Shown here one piece after another: positions 16,945-26,070 of a DNA stretch of 64,000 nt. The stretch's first letter is position 1. Each line of letters starts with the position of its first letter. Both the position numbers and the translations under genes were made by a program. This stretch comes from Candidatus Mycobacterium methanotrophicum (GTDB lineage Bacteria; Actinomycetota; Actinomycetes; Mycobacteriales; Mycobacteriaceae): assembly GCF_023515995.1 (NCBI RefSeq), contig NZ_CP097320.1:3596001-3660000 (forward strand). The letters are read 5' to 3'. A model generated the notes under the pieces. It saw only the letters and a program-made list of their open reading frames with translations, was not told where the DNA came from and ran no database searches.

Positions 16945-17338
16945 TCCAAGCAGTGCTCCTGCCGAACTCATCATTTAGTCAAGAACTTTCTGGGGCTGGC
17001 GCGAGCAGCAACTGCCCGACGGCACCCTGATCCTGACCTCACCGTCGGGCCAGACCTACGTCACCACACCCGGCAGCGCCCTGCTGTTTCCCGGCTGTGC
17101 CGCTCCACCGGCGGCATCCCCGCAGCCGAAACCGACCCCGCCGTCGACTACTGCGGTGATCGCACCGCGATGATGCCCAAACGCCGGCGCACCCGCGCGC
17201 AAAACCCGCGCCCACCGCATCGCGGCCGAACGCCGACAAAACCACAACGCCCGGATGAGCCGCCGGGCAAGACAACTCAGCTACTTCGGACCAGCCCCAC
17301 CCTCCAACAACGACGACGACGACCCAGAACCGTTCTGA
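16945..17338 (+). pseudogene. 13E12 repeat-family protein, C-terminal piece (second half of the split copy)
   Basis: The segment begins QCSCRTHHLVKN, then one extra A shifts the frame to TFWGWREQQLPDGTLILTSP and SGQTYVTTPGSALLFP, ending after a stretch of Asp codons at 17338. This is the C-terminus of a 13E12-family protein and continues where the fragment at 13215-13490 breaks off. An internal in-frame stop also interrupts it. Confidence 0.82.
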
Positions 17339-17448
17339 ATCGGCCGGCGCCGCAGGGTCGTACCGTGCACGGGTGCCAAAGCCCGCGACACCGACGCCCG
17401 CCCCGGCCGCCCAATGCCGGGGCGATTAAACCCATCCGCAGCGCTTGT

Positions 17449-18080
17449 TCACGCGTCGATGACCACGCGATCGTCGGTCGCGCGGGATACGCAGACCAGC
17501 ATCTCACCGTCGTCCTCTGCGGTGCGGCCGCGGCGGTCGACCCGCCCGCCGAGCACCTTGACCTTGCAGGTGCCGCAAAAACCCTGCTGGCAGGAATATG
17601 CCGCGTTCGGATCGTTGTCGAGCATGACGTCGAGCGCCGACCGGTTGGCAGGCACCTCGAGCACCCGCCGCGACCGGGCGAGTTCCAGCTGGAACGGGAC
17701 GCCGTCGACGACGGGAGCAGGGCTGAAGCGCTCGTAGTGCAGCGGCGCATTGGCGTGCTCAGTAAAAGCCGAGCGGGCGATGCGCACCGCCTCCAGCATC
17801 GGCGTCGGCCCGCACACGTACACCGGCGTCGTCGGCAAAGCGCCGACGAGCAGTTCGTCGGCCGTGGCGAACGGCCACGCTCGTCGTCGTCGCTCCTCCG
17901 ACCGGGCGGACCGCACAGCGAGTATTGGCGACGACGGCCCGACGGCAGCTGGACGTCGATGTGCCCACCAGGCGAGTCCGCCGAGCACCGCGCCAAGACC
18001 CACAGCGCCGTGTAGAGACGATCTCGCTTGCGGCGACCGTAGATGTCGGCGGGCCTGCTGGCCCAGATCGATTGCGTCAC
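17449..18080 (-). pseudogene. Ferredoxin-type oxidoreductase (Rv2776c-like), internal deletion
   Basis: GTG 18080 starts TQSIWASRPADIYGRRKRDR, then a frameshift gives GLAWWAHRRP, and another frame HIDVQLPSGRRRQYSLCGPPG (flavin-binding start of the reductase domain). Most of the FAD/NAD domain is missing, and the sequence resumes at PVYVCGPTPMLEAVRIA and keeps the whole 2Fe-2S domain with cysteines in CQQGFCGTC and MLVCVS. An intact relative is a phthalate-dioxygenase-reductase-like protein. The start lies eight bases after the ephD-like stop. Confidence 0.82.
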
Positions 18081-18087
18081 AATGCGC

Positions 18088-19851
18088 TTAGCTCCGCCGC
18101 AAGTCGTAACGCGCGAACAGCCGGACCAGCGAGGGACTGATGCGGCGCAGCGCGTAGCCGACCCGGGATTCGGGCGCAATCGGTAGCACAGCTGGGCCCG
18201 TCTTCACAGCCTTGACGATCGCTTTCGCGGTGGCTTCCGGTGTGTAGTTGCGGCGCCGGTACGCGGCATCGGCCTTCCGGCGGGCACGCTCCTGCTCGTC
18301 GGCCGACATCCCGGCGTAGACCGTGCTTTTCGCGATATTCGTGTTGACGAGCCCCGGACACACCGCCGTGACGGTGATGCCATCGTCGGCCAGGTCGGCG
18401 CGCAGTGCTTCGCTAAAGGCCAGCACCGCGGCCTTCGTCGTGCCATAGGCGATCATCGACTTCGACGGCAGGAACGCCGCGGCCGACGACACGTTGATGA
18501 TGGTTCCGCCCTGGCCGCGCTCGACCATCTGCGTGCCGAACGCGCGGCTTCCGCTGATCACGCCGCGCAGATTCACCGCCAAGATGTTGTCCCAATGCTC
18601 GGGCGTCGTCTCCAGGAACCGGCCCGCGATCCCGATGCCGGCGTTGTTCACCAGGATGTCCACCACGCCGTGCTCGTCGTTGACTTGTGCGCCAAGCGTA
18701 TTCATCGCCGTTTCATCCCCGACGTCGACCTGATAGACCGGGGCGCCGCTGCCGGCGTCCACCACCGCCGCGGCGGTCTTTTTGGCCGCGGCGAGGTCGC
18801 GGTCGACGATCACCACTGTCCGGGCACCTTTGCGGGCCAACTCGATCGCGGTGGCCCGGCCAATCCCGGCGCCCGCCCCGGTGACCAGGGCCAGCTTGCC
18901 CCGCACGTCGCGCCGGCCGGCGCCCACCACCGATGGGCCCGACGGCGCCGCGCCGCTGACGACTCGGTCGATCCACTCACTGGTCAGCCTGGCGATGACG
19001 TCGGGACGTGAGGTCACCACCCAATGACCACCTTCGATCGGAACGACCCTGCCGCGGGGCGGTATTGAGCCGGTGAACCGCTGCAGCGCAGGCGTGACGA
19101 ACAGATCCATCCGCGGCACCAACGCCTGGACCGGGACTCCTGTCTGGGGCAGCTGCGCGCCGGGGGCCAGAAACGGCCCGGGCATGTTGGCCCGGTACAG
19201 GTTCAGGCCATTGATGTAGTCGCCGGTTGACCGTACTGGCGCGACATCCCGGCTCCGCGTGCTCGAGTTGCCGATACGCCCAAAGACGTCAATCACTTTC
19301 ACGCCAACGCCGGACCGAATCATCAACTCCGGCAGGCCGGGGCACAAGAATAACCAGATGTATCCCGACGCCATCAACTGGCGCAGCACGTCAAAGACAC
19401 CGCGCGCAGTGCGCGCTGACCGCAAGAACTTGCCGGCATAATTCAGGTGCGGGCCCGAGATCGACGTGAACGATGCGACCTTGACCATCACCGCCTCGTC
19501 GGTGACTGCGGCCCAGCCCTGAAGCGAGCCCCAATCGTGGGCCAGCAAGTGCACCGGGCCGACGCCCAGACTGTCGATCACCGCACCGACATCGGAGATC
19601 AGTTGGGCAAAGCGGTAACCGGATCGGTCCGGCGGGCATGCCGATTCGCCGGCGCCGCGCACGTCGTAAGCCACAAAGTTGTATCGGCCGTCTAGCCGCT
19701 CGGCAAGGTGTTCAGCCACGCCGTCCCATAGGTGGTGGTTGTCCGGATACCCGTGAATCGCCAACACGGTCGGCCGCTGCGGGTCGATCTCGGTGTAGGC
19801 GTGCACGGCCAGCGTTACGCCGTCGGACGCGGTCACGCATGTGCGGCTCAT
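18088..19851 (-). CDS. ephD: EphD-like fusion: alpha/beta (epoxide) hydrolase plus short-chain dehydrogenase
   Basis: This 587-residue protein has two enzymes in one chain. Residues 1-300 are an epoxide-hydrolase-type alpha/beta hydrolase with the oxyanion motif HGYPDNHHLW, YDVRGAGES, the nucleophile region LAHDWGSLQGW (Asp in HDWG), and a late His (EGGHWVV). Residues 315-587 are a classical SDR: TGAGAGIGRATA, NNAGIG, the Ser in NVSSAAA, and YGTTKAAV. M. tuberculosis EphD (Rv2214c) has the same build and has been linked to mycolate metabolism. The start ATG 19851 overlaps the stop of the upstream remnant as ATGA at the edge of a MIRU element. Gene name by architecture; a close paralogue is possible. 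Confidence 0.85.
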   Translation of the reverse strand: MSRTCVTASDGVTLAVHAYTEIDPQRPTVLAIHGYPDNHHLWDGVAEHLAERLDGRYNFVAYDVRGAGESACPPDRSGYRFAQLISDVGAVIDSLGVGPVHLLAHDWGSLQGWAAVTDEAVMVKVASFTSISGPHLNYAGKFLRSARTARGVFDVLRQLMASGYIWLFLCPGLPELMIRSGVGVKVIDVFGRIGNSSTRSRDVAPVRSTGDYINGLNLYRANMPGPFLAPGAQLPQTGVPVQALVPRMDLFVTPALQRFTGSIPPRGRVVPIEGGHWVVTSRPDVIARLTSEWIDRVVSGAAPSGPSVVGAGRRDVRGKLALVTGAGAGIGRATAIELARKGARTVVIVDRDLAAAKKTAAAVVDAGSGAPVYQVDVGDETAMNTLGAQVNDEHGVVDILVNNAGIGIAGRFLETTPEHWDNILAVNLRGVISGSRAFGTQMVERGQGGTIINVSSAAAFLPSKSMIAYGTTKAAVLAFSEALRADLADDGITVTAVCPGLVNTNIAKSTVYAGMSADEQERARRKADAAYRRRNYTPEATAKAIVKAVKTGPAVLPIAPESRVGYALRRISPSLVRLFARYDLRRS

Positions 19852-20430
19852 GCGCCGCTCCTCCTCATCGCTTCGCTCTGCATCGTCGCCGGCATCATCG
19901 GCGTGACCGCCAGCTGGGCGCGCACCTGTCGCCAATAGCCGACCCGCAGATGCTTCATCACGTCGAAGGCAACCGCCTTGTGCTCGACTTCCCCGGCCCC
20001 GTGCCAGCGCAGCATGTCCAGCATCACCGGGTCGGTGCCGATCGCGTCATGCTGCGGAGTGTCCAAAATCCACTCCCCCAGGATTGCGGTGTAATGCTCG
20101 ATCGCCGCCACGATCGCCACCTGCTCGAGCAACCAGCCGTGTCGTCGTCGCAGACTCCAGCGGGGGCGTTCGCCAATCAGCGATCAGCGGCAGGGTCTTC
20201 TTGAACACGTCGACGAAGAACTCTTCGCCCGCGGGCAGCAGCAGGTGCAGGACGTTGAAGACGTGGGTGGTGAACGGCTCACCGGGCACGTAGTGCGACG
20301 GCAGCTTGGACCAGTCGAAGTCGACGTCGCGCGCTTCGAGGACCAGTCGTTCGCGGTCGGCCGGCGCCCCACGACGTGACAGATGGGGCCTGACAGGCGT
20401 CGTCGCTGATTCGTGAACATCGTGATCCCT
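19848..20430 (-). pseudogene. Metal-dependent hydrolase family remnant (internal deletion, MIRU-derived C-terminus)
   Basis: The 5' part reads TTPVRPHLSRRGAPADRERL, DVDFDWSKLPSHYVPG, HVFNVLHLLLPAGEEFFVDV and FKKTLPLIAD, then shifts frame and continues LLEQVAIVAAIEHYTAILGE and WHGAGEVEHKAVAFDVMKHL. Relatives of this predicted metal-dependent hydrolase family are near 290 residues; roughly 70 central residues, including expected metal ligands, are gone. The last residues (ATMQSEAMRRSGA) are encoded by the MIRU. No clear start codon remains. Confidence 0.78.
19849..19894 (-). repeat. MIRU-type repeat at a gene junction
   Basis: Read on the minus strand, the element contains the core GGCGACGATGCAGAGCGAAG followed by CGATGAGGAGGAGCGGCGCATGA, as in mycobacterial interspersed repetitive units. 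Its last bases supply the stop of the upstream remnant and the start codon of the ephD-like gene. Confidence 0.8.
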
Positions 20431-20524
20431 ACCTTCAGGTTGCTTTACAAAGCGAGCCTGATGTCTAAAGCCCGTTCGCACCGCAGCATAAACCGGTACC
20501 CCCGGTATCGGGAATCCCCCGGTG

Positions 20525-21040
20525 CTAGGTAGGGGCTGCGCCGCGCAGATGCTCGAAGATCAGCGACGTCTGCGTGCCCGCCACGTCGGCGTCGGCGTTG
20601 AGGTTTTCGACGACGAACGAGCGCAGATCCTCGGTGTCGCGGGCGGTGACATGCAAGAGGAAATCGTCTGCGCCGGCCAGGAAATACACATCCATCACCT
20701 GGGGTTTGCACCGGATCTGCGCAATGAAATCCCGGATCCTGCCGCGGGCGTGGGACTGCAGGCTGACCGAGATCATCGCCTGCAGCGGCAATCCGACCGC
20801 AACGGGGTCGATGTCGGCGTAAAAGCCGCGAATGACGCCCAAGTCCAGCAACCGCCGAACGCGACCATGGCAGGTCGACGCGGCGATGTCGAGTTCGGCA
20901 GCCAGCGCGCTGTTGGTGATGCGGGCGTCTGCGTGCAGCAGGCTCAGAATTCTTCGGTCCACCCGGTCCAGAATGGGAGGCCGAAGATCCTTCGGCACAG
21001 GCTCGTCAACGGCAGGCGTTTCCGTGATTTGTACGGGCAC
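20525..21040 (-). CDS. aldR: Lrp/AsnC-family regulator AldR
   Basis: This 171-residue regulator has an N-terminal helix-turn-helix (DRVDRRILSLLHADARITNS, then LAAELDIAASTCHGRVRRL) and a C-terminal RAM ligand-binding domain (QVMDVYFLAGADDFLLHV). It diverges from ald across 67 bases, exactly as Rv2779c and ald do in M. tuberculosis, where AldR controls ald in response to amino acids. GTG start at 21040. Autoregulation through the shared palindrome at 21072-21088 is likely. Confidence 0.93.
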   Translation of the reverse strand: MPVQITETPAVDEPVPKDLRPPILDRVDRRILSLLHADARITNSALAAELDIAASTCHGRVRRLLDLGVIRGFYADIDPVAVGLPLQAMISVSLQSHARGRIRDFIAQIRCKPQVMDVYFLAGADDFLLHVTARDTEDLRSFVVENLNADADVAGTQTSLIFEHLRGAAPT

Positions 21041-21071
21041 TGCCCAATTCTAGAACAGTGTCTTCACTATC

Positions 21072-21088
21072 TTTGAATGACATTCGAA
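21072..21088. promoter_or_regulatory. Candidate AldR operator
   Basis: TTTGAATG-A-CATTCGAA is a near-perfect palindrome (one mismatched pair) in the aldR-ald gap, 20 bases before the ald start. Confidence 0.6.
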
Positions 21089-21107
21089 TTTTCTTCATAA
21101 TGGAGGG

Positions 21108-22226
21108 ATGCGCGTCGGAATCCCCACCGAGACCAAGAACAACGAGTTCCGAGTGGCCATCACCCCTTCCGGCGTCACCGAGCTGACCCGCCGCGGCCAG
21201 GAGGTGTTGATCCAGGCCGGCGCCGGAGAGGGCTCGGCAATCGCCGACAGCGATTTCAAGGCCGCGGGCGCGCTAGTGGTCGCCACCGCCGACGACGTTT
21301 GGGCTGACGCCGATCTGGTGCTCAAGGTCAAGGAGCCGACGGCGATCGAGTACGCCCGGATGCGACGCGGGCAGACCCTGTTCACCTTCCTGCACTTGGC
21401 CGCCTCCCGCGCCTGCACCGAAGCGCTCTTGTCGTCGGGCATCACATCTATCGCCTATGAGACCGTGCAGACCGCCGACGGCACGTTGCCGCTGCTGGCC
21501 CCGATGAGTCAGATCGCCGGGCGGTTGTCGGCCCAAGTCGGTGCGTATCACCTGATGCGCACCCAGGGCGGCCGCGGCGTGCTGATGGGTGGTGTGCCCG
21601 GTGTCGAGCCGGCAAACGTCGTCGTGATCGGCGGCGGCACCGCCGGCTACAACGCCGCCCGGGTCGCCGGCGGGATGGGCGCTGCGGTCACGGTGCTCGA
21701 CGTCAACATCGACAAACTGCAAGGACTCGACACCGTGTTCGGCGCACGGGTGCAGACCCGCTACTCGACCGCCCTGGAGCTCGAGCAGGCCGTCAAGCGT
21801 GCCGACCTGGTCATCGGCGCCGTGCTGGTGCCCGGCGCCAAGGCGCCCACGTTGGTGTCCAATTCGCTTGTCGGGCAGATGAAGCCGGGCGCGGTGCTGG
21901 TCGACATCGCCATCGACCAGGGCGGCTGCTTCGAGGACTCACATCCGACCACCTACGACGACCCGACGTTCGCCGTCTACGAGACGCTGTTCTACTGCGT
22001 GGCCAACATGCCGGCTTCGGTGCCGAAAACATCGACGTTCGCGTTGACCAACGCCACCATGCCCTACGTCATCGAGCTCGCCGACCACGGCTGGCAAGCG
22101 GCCTGCCGATCCAATCCCGCACTCGCCAAAGGGCTTTCGACGCACGACGGAACGCTGCTATCCCAGCGCGTGGCCGCCGACCTCGACCTGGCGTTCACCG
22201 ACCCCGCGGACGTGCTGCTGGCCTGA
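21108..22226 (+). CDS. ald: L-alanine dehydrogenase
   Basis: This 372-residue enzyme interconverts L-alanine and pyruvate plus ammonia with NAD, and in mycobacteria also reduces glyoxylate. Signatures: MRVGIPTETKNNEFRVAITP (substrate Arg), the catalytic Lys in VLKVKEP, the His in FTFLHLAASR, GGGTAGYNAARVA (NAD site) and DIAIDQGGC. Full length, like Rv2780 (371). The GGAGG upstream is unusually close to the ATG (one base between), which may mean weak initiation. Control by AldR is expected. Confidence 0.98.
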   Translation: MRVGIPTETKNNEFRVAITPSGVTELTRRGQEVLIQAGAGEGSAIADSDFKAAGALVVATADDVWADADLVLKVKEPTAIEYARMRRGQTLFTFLHLAASRACTEALLSSGITSIAYETVQTADGTLPLLAPMSQIAGRLSAQVGAYHLMRTQGGRGVLMGGVPGVEPANVVVIGGGTAGYNAARVAGGMGAAVTVLDVNIDKLQGLDTVFGARVQTRYSTALELEQAVKRADLVIGAVLVPGAKAPTLVSNSLVGQMKPGAVLVDIAIDQGGCFEDSHPTTYDDPTFAVYETLFYCVANMPASVPKTSTFALTNATMPYVIELADHGWQAACRSNPALAKGLSTHDGTLLSQRVAADLDLAFTDPADVLLA

Positions 22227-22254
22227 CCCGCAGGTTGCGTGCTAGACAGACGAC

Positions 22255-23694
22255 GTGAGTTCACTCGCCGACGACACCCGCTGGATGGACGCGGTCGACC
22301 AGGCCGCCTTGGTGCGAAAAGGCGAGGTGACACCGCTCGAGTTGCTCGACGCGGCCATCGAGCGCATCGAGCGCGTCGACCCCCTCGTCAACGCCGTGGT
22401 CATCCGCTGGTTCGATCATGCCCGCGACACTGCCCGAGCGCAGTTGCCCGACGGGCCGTTTCGTGGCGTGCCGTTCCTGATCAAAGACCTGTTCGCCGGC
22501 TATGCCGGTCAGCGCATCAGCAACGGCAACCTCGCGTTCAAGAACGCGAAGGTGATCTCGGACGCCGACACCACGTTGGTCAGCCGCTGCCGCCGTGCCG
22601 GTTTGGTGATCGCCGGCCGGACCAACAGCCCCGAACTCGGCAGCGTGCCAACGACCGAACCGCTCGCCTGGGGCCCGACGCACAACCCCTGGGACATGAG
22701 TCGTTCGCCTGGCGGCTCAAGCGGTGGCGCAGCCGCCGCCGTCGCCAGCGGGATGGTCCCGTTCGCGCACGCCAGCGACGGCGGCGGCTCGATCCGGATT
22801 CCCGCCTCGTGTTGCGGGCTGGTCGGCCTGAAGCCGAGCCAGGGCAGGATCTCGCTCGGCCCGATCCGCGACGAAACCGCGCTGTCGGTCGAGCTTTGCG
22901 TGAGCCGTAGCGTGCGCGACACAGCGGCGCTGCTCGACGCGGTTCGGGGACCCGCTGTCGGCGACACGGTGATCGCGCCCGCTGCTTCCCGCCCGTACGT
23001 CGACGAGGTTGGCGCCGACCCGGGCCGGTTGCGGATCGGCCTGCTCGACCACCATCCGCAAGGCGGCGCCGTCGCACCCGAATGCGCCGCGGCCGCCCGC
23101 TCAGTCGGCACGTTGCTCGAATCCTTCGGCCACACAGTCGATCACGCGTGGCCCGCCGCGCTCGAGGATACGTCGTTCATCTCCCGCTTCGGCGCCATGT
23201 GGAGCACGAACATCGGCGTGAGCCTGCGGCGGTTCGAAGCACAGCTCGGACGCCCCCTCACTGACGACGAGTTCGAACCGATGAACCGCATCCAGGCCAA
23301 GTACGGCGAACACCTGGGCGCCGTCGACTATGCGCTTGCGCTATCGGCCACCACCCAATTCCGCCGGGCGCTGCAGGCCTGGTGGGCCGACGGCTGGGAT
23401 CTTTTGCTCACGCCGACGGTGGCCGAGCTACCGCTGCCGCTCGGCACCATCGCCAACCACCCCGATCACCCGATGGATGCTCTGGAACGTTCGGGGCAGT
23501 TCATTCCGTTCACCCCGCCGTACAACATGAGTGGCCAGCCCGCGATCAACGTGCCGGTTGAGTGGACCGACTCCCGCCTGCCGGTCGGCGTGCAGTTGGT
23601 GGCCGCGTACGGACGCGAAGACGTCCTACTCCAAGTGGCGAGTCAACTGGAAGCCGCTAAGCCCTGGGCGCAGCGCAAGCCCCAGCTGTCTTAG
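22255..23694 (+). CDS. Amidase (amidase signature family)
   Basis: This 479-residue cytoplasmic enzyme hydrolyses an unknown amide. The Ser-cisSer-Lys triad is visible: Lys in PFLIKDLF, cis-Ser in SPGGSSGGAAAAVASG, and nucleophile Ser in HASDGGGSIRIPASCCG. The C-terminal part ends with the usual GQPAINVPVEW and PVGVQLVA blocks. GTG start at 22255, 28 bases after ald. Its last four bases overlap the convergent nitronate monooxygenase stop. Confidence 0.92.
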   Translation: MSSLADDTRWMDAVDQAALVRKGEVTPLELLDAAIERIERVDPLVNAVVIRWFDHARDTARAQLPDGPFRGVPFLIKDLFAGYAGQRISNGNLAFKNAKVISDADTTLVSRCRRAGLVIAGRTNSPELGSVPTTEPLAWGPTHNPWDMSRSPGGSSGGAAAAVASGMVPFAHASDGGGSIRIPASCCGLVGLKPSQGRISLGPIRDETALSVELCVSRSVRDTAALLDAVRGPAVGDTVIAPAASRPYVDEVGADPGRLRIGLLDHHPQGGAVAPECAAAARSVGTLLESFGHTVDHAWPAALEDTSFISRFGAMWSTNIGVSLRRFEAQLGRPLTDDEFEPMNRIQAKYGEHLGAVDYALALSATTQFRRALQAWWADGWDLLLTPTVAELPLPLGTIANHPDHPMDALERSGQFIPFTPPYNMSGQPAINVPVEWTDSRLPVGVQLVAAYGREDVLLQVASQLEAAKPWAQRKPQLS

Positions 23695-24713
23695 ACGTCG
23701 CCGAGCGTCTTGACGATGTCCTTCGCCGGCCCGACACGCGCGGCCCGGTAAGCCGTTCCCGCCCACAGGTTGGTGCCGTGCGGGTCCTCCACGACGGCCG
23801 AGGCCTTGCGGATCGGTGAGGTCATGTGGTTGACCTCGGGATAGCCCAGCGGCGCCACGTCGTCGAACAACCGGGTGAACTCGTTCTCCAAGCCGCGCGC
23901 ATACCGTCCCGAAAATACCCGAGTGACAATGGTGTTGACGAACTCCGGATGCCGCAGCGCGGCGCGGTGCGCGGCGTTGGTGCCGGCTTCGTCGGACAGC
24001 AGCAGCGCGGTGCCGATCTGCGCGGCGACCGCCCCCCTGTTCATCACGGCGGCGACGTCCTCGGGGGTGCCGAGCCCGCCGGCTGCGACCAACGGGACAT
24101 CATGCGCGCTGCGGATGCGGGCAAGCAACTCGTGCAACGATTCTTTACCGGGGTCCATGTCCGGCGCGAAGGTGCCGCGGTGACCGCCGGCGTTGGGCCC
24201 CTGCACGATCAGACCGTCTGCACCGGCGGCGAGCGCCACCCCGGCCTCGTAGGTCGACGTCACGGTGTTGAACAGCAGAATTCCCAGGGCGCCGAACCAC
24301 CGCATGACGCCTGGTGGCGGCGCGCCGAAGGTGAACGACACCATCTCGGGCCGTAAGTCGGCCACCACTTCGAGCTTTTGTTCCCAGCCGTCGTCGTCAC
24401 CGAACCGGGGGTAACCTACCTCGACGGCGTAGTGCTCGGCCAGCTCATCGAGCGCCTCCGCGTAGTGGTCCAGCGCGTGCACGTCGGCGACGCTGGGTTG
24501 CGGCACAAACAGATTGACGCCCAGCGGGCCGGTGGTCGCGGCGCGCGCGGCGGCGATGTCGTCGGCGAAACGGTCCGCACTCACATAACCGCTGGCCAAA
24601 AAACCCAGGCCGCCGGCATTAGACACCGCCGCCGCCAGCGCCGGGGTACCTGGGCCACCCGCCATCGGCGCTCCCACGATTGGCACGTCGAGATCCCAGA
24701 ACCCCAGTACCAT
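23691..24713 (-). CDS. Nitronate monooxygenase (Rv2781c-like)
   Basis: This 340-residue FMN TIM-barrel enzyme oxidises nitronates. Motifs are APMAGGPGTPALAAAVSNAGGLG (near residue 15), VQGPNAGGHRG (catalytic-His region), and VPLVAAGGLGTPEDVAAVM plus AAQIGTALLLSDEAG (FMN phosphate). It starts right after pepR ends (4-base gap on the same strand), as in Rv2781c-Rv2782c. Physiological role probably detoxification of nitro compounds such as propionate-3-nitronate. Confidence 0.92.
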   Translation of the reverse strand: MVLGFWDLDVPIVGAPMAGGPGTPALAAAVSNAGGLGFLASGYVSADRFADDIAAARAATTGPLGVNLFVPQPSVADVHALDHYAEALDELAEHYAVEVGYPRFGDDDGWEQKLEVVADLRPEMVSFTFGAPPPGVMRWFGALGILLFNTVTSTYEAGVALAAGADGLIVQGPNAGGHRGTFAPDMDPGKESLHELLARIRSAHDVPLVAAGGLGTPEDVAAVMNRGAVAAQIGTALLLSDEAGTNAAHRAALRHPEFVNTIVTRVFSGRYARGLENEFTRLFDDVAPLGYPEVNHMTSPIRKASAVVEDPHGTNLWAGTAYRAARVGPAKDIVKTLGDV

Positions 24714-24717
24714 CGCG

Positions 24718-26070
24718 CTAGCCTGCTATCGACCGAAGCTGCCCCGGCAGCGACCTTTTCGACTGATAGGGGCCGAGAACGGCCACTCCGTACGGATTGG
24801 CCAGCAACCGGCGGGCCGTCGCATTAACCTCATCCACGGTGACCTCGTCGAGCTCTTGCAGTGTGTGGTCGATCGTTCGGTGCTCACCGTAGTTGAGTTC
24901 GCTGCGGCCGATGCGGTTCATCCGGGAATTCGAGTCCTCCAGGCCGAGCACCAGCCCGCCACGCAGTGAACCTTTGGCGATCCGGCATTCCGCCTCGGTA
25001 ATGCCATCGCGTGCCACGGTCTCGAGCACCTCGGTAGTGACCCGCGCGACTTCGGCGAAACGCTCGGGCAGACATGCGGCGTAGACCGACAGCGCACCGC
25101 TGTCGGAGAACATGTCCACCGACGAGTAGACCGTGTAGGCCAGCCCGCGAGATTCCCGAACCTGTTGGAACAGCCGCGAACTCAAGCCGCCGCCGAGCGC
25201 GGTGCTGAGCACAGAGAGCGCCCAGCGATGCTTCCAATGCCGGCCAGGCGTGCGTACTCCCAGACAGACGTGGGTCTGTTCGGCACTGCGGTTGGCCAGC
25301 GTCAATTGCGGGCGACCGGCGATCCGGCCGGTGCCCTTGCGCGGCGGCACCGGCCACCGGCCGCTGACCAACCGCGGCCCGAAGTGTTCGCGGACCATGG
25401 CCGCCACGTCATCGTGATCCACATTGCCGGCCACCGCGACAACCATCCGTTCGGGTGTGTAGCGCCGCATGTGAAATGAGTGCAGCTGTGCGCGCGTCAT
25501 CGCCGAGACCGACGCCGCGCTGCCGATGACCGGACGGCCCACCGGGTGGTCACCGAAGAGCGCCGCCAAGAACATGTCGCCCAGCGCGTCCTCAGGGTCG
25601 TCGTCGCGCATGGCGATCTCTTCGAGCACCACGTCGCGCTCGAGCTCAACATCGTCGGCGGCGCATCGTCCGTTGAGTACCACGTCGGCGACCAGGTCGA
25701 CGCCCAGCTCCAAATCGCTGTCGAGCAGATGCGCGTAATAGCAGGTGTGTTCCTTGGCGGTGAACGCGTTCAGCTCACCGCCAACCGCATCCACCGCCTG
25801 CGCGATGTCGACAGCTGTGCGCGTCGGGGTGGATTTGAACAGCAGATGCTCGAGGAAGTGCGCCGCGCCGGCCACGGTCGCACCCTCGTCGCGCGATCCG
25901 ACGCCCACCCAGACCCCGACCGACGCGGAGTGCACCCCGGGCAGGTATTCGGTGACGACTCGCAAGCCCCCGGGCAGGGTGGTGCGACGCAACGCGGAAG
26001 ACGGCTGGGCGCTGTGGCGGCTACGGCGCAGCGGCTGCGCGCCCGGGCTAACTGCGGGTCGTCGCGGCAT
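24718..26070 (-). CDS. pepR: M16-family zinc protease PepR
   Basis: This 450-residue pitrilysin-type peptidase has the inverted zinc motif HFLEH (in AAHFLEHLLFKST) with a downstream Glu (ELNAFTAKEHTCYY and VVLEEIAMRDDDPED). The second domain holds the RGLAYTVYSS substrate loop. The chosen ATG 26070 gives MPRRPAVSPGAQPLRR and overlaps the gpsI 3' end by 23 bases; the longer open frame to 26385 shadows gpsI. The gpsI-pepR pairing is conserved (Rv2783c-Rv2782c). Confidence 0.95.
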   Translation of the reverse strand: MPRRPAVSPGAQPLRRSRHSAQPSSALRRTTLPGGLRVVTEYLPGVHSASVGVWVGVGSRDEGATVAGAAHFLEHLLFKSTPTRTAVDIAQAVDAVGGELNAFTAKEHTCYYAHLLDSDLELGVDLVADVVLNGRCAADDVELERDVVLEEIAMRDDDPEDALGDMFLAALFGDHPVGRPVIGSAASVSAMTRAQLHSFHMRRYTPERMVVAVAGNVDHDDVAAMVREHFGPRLVSGRWPVPPRKGTGRIAGRPQLTLANRSAEQTHVCLGVRTPGRHWKHRWALSVLSTALGGGLSSRLFQQVRESRGLAYTVYSSVDMFSDSGALSVYAACLPERFAEVARVTTEVLETVARDGITEAECRIAKGSLRGGLVLGLEDSNSRMNRIGRSELNYGEHRTIDHTLQELDEVTVDEVNATARRLLANPYGVAVLGPYQSKRSLPGQLRSIAG

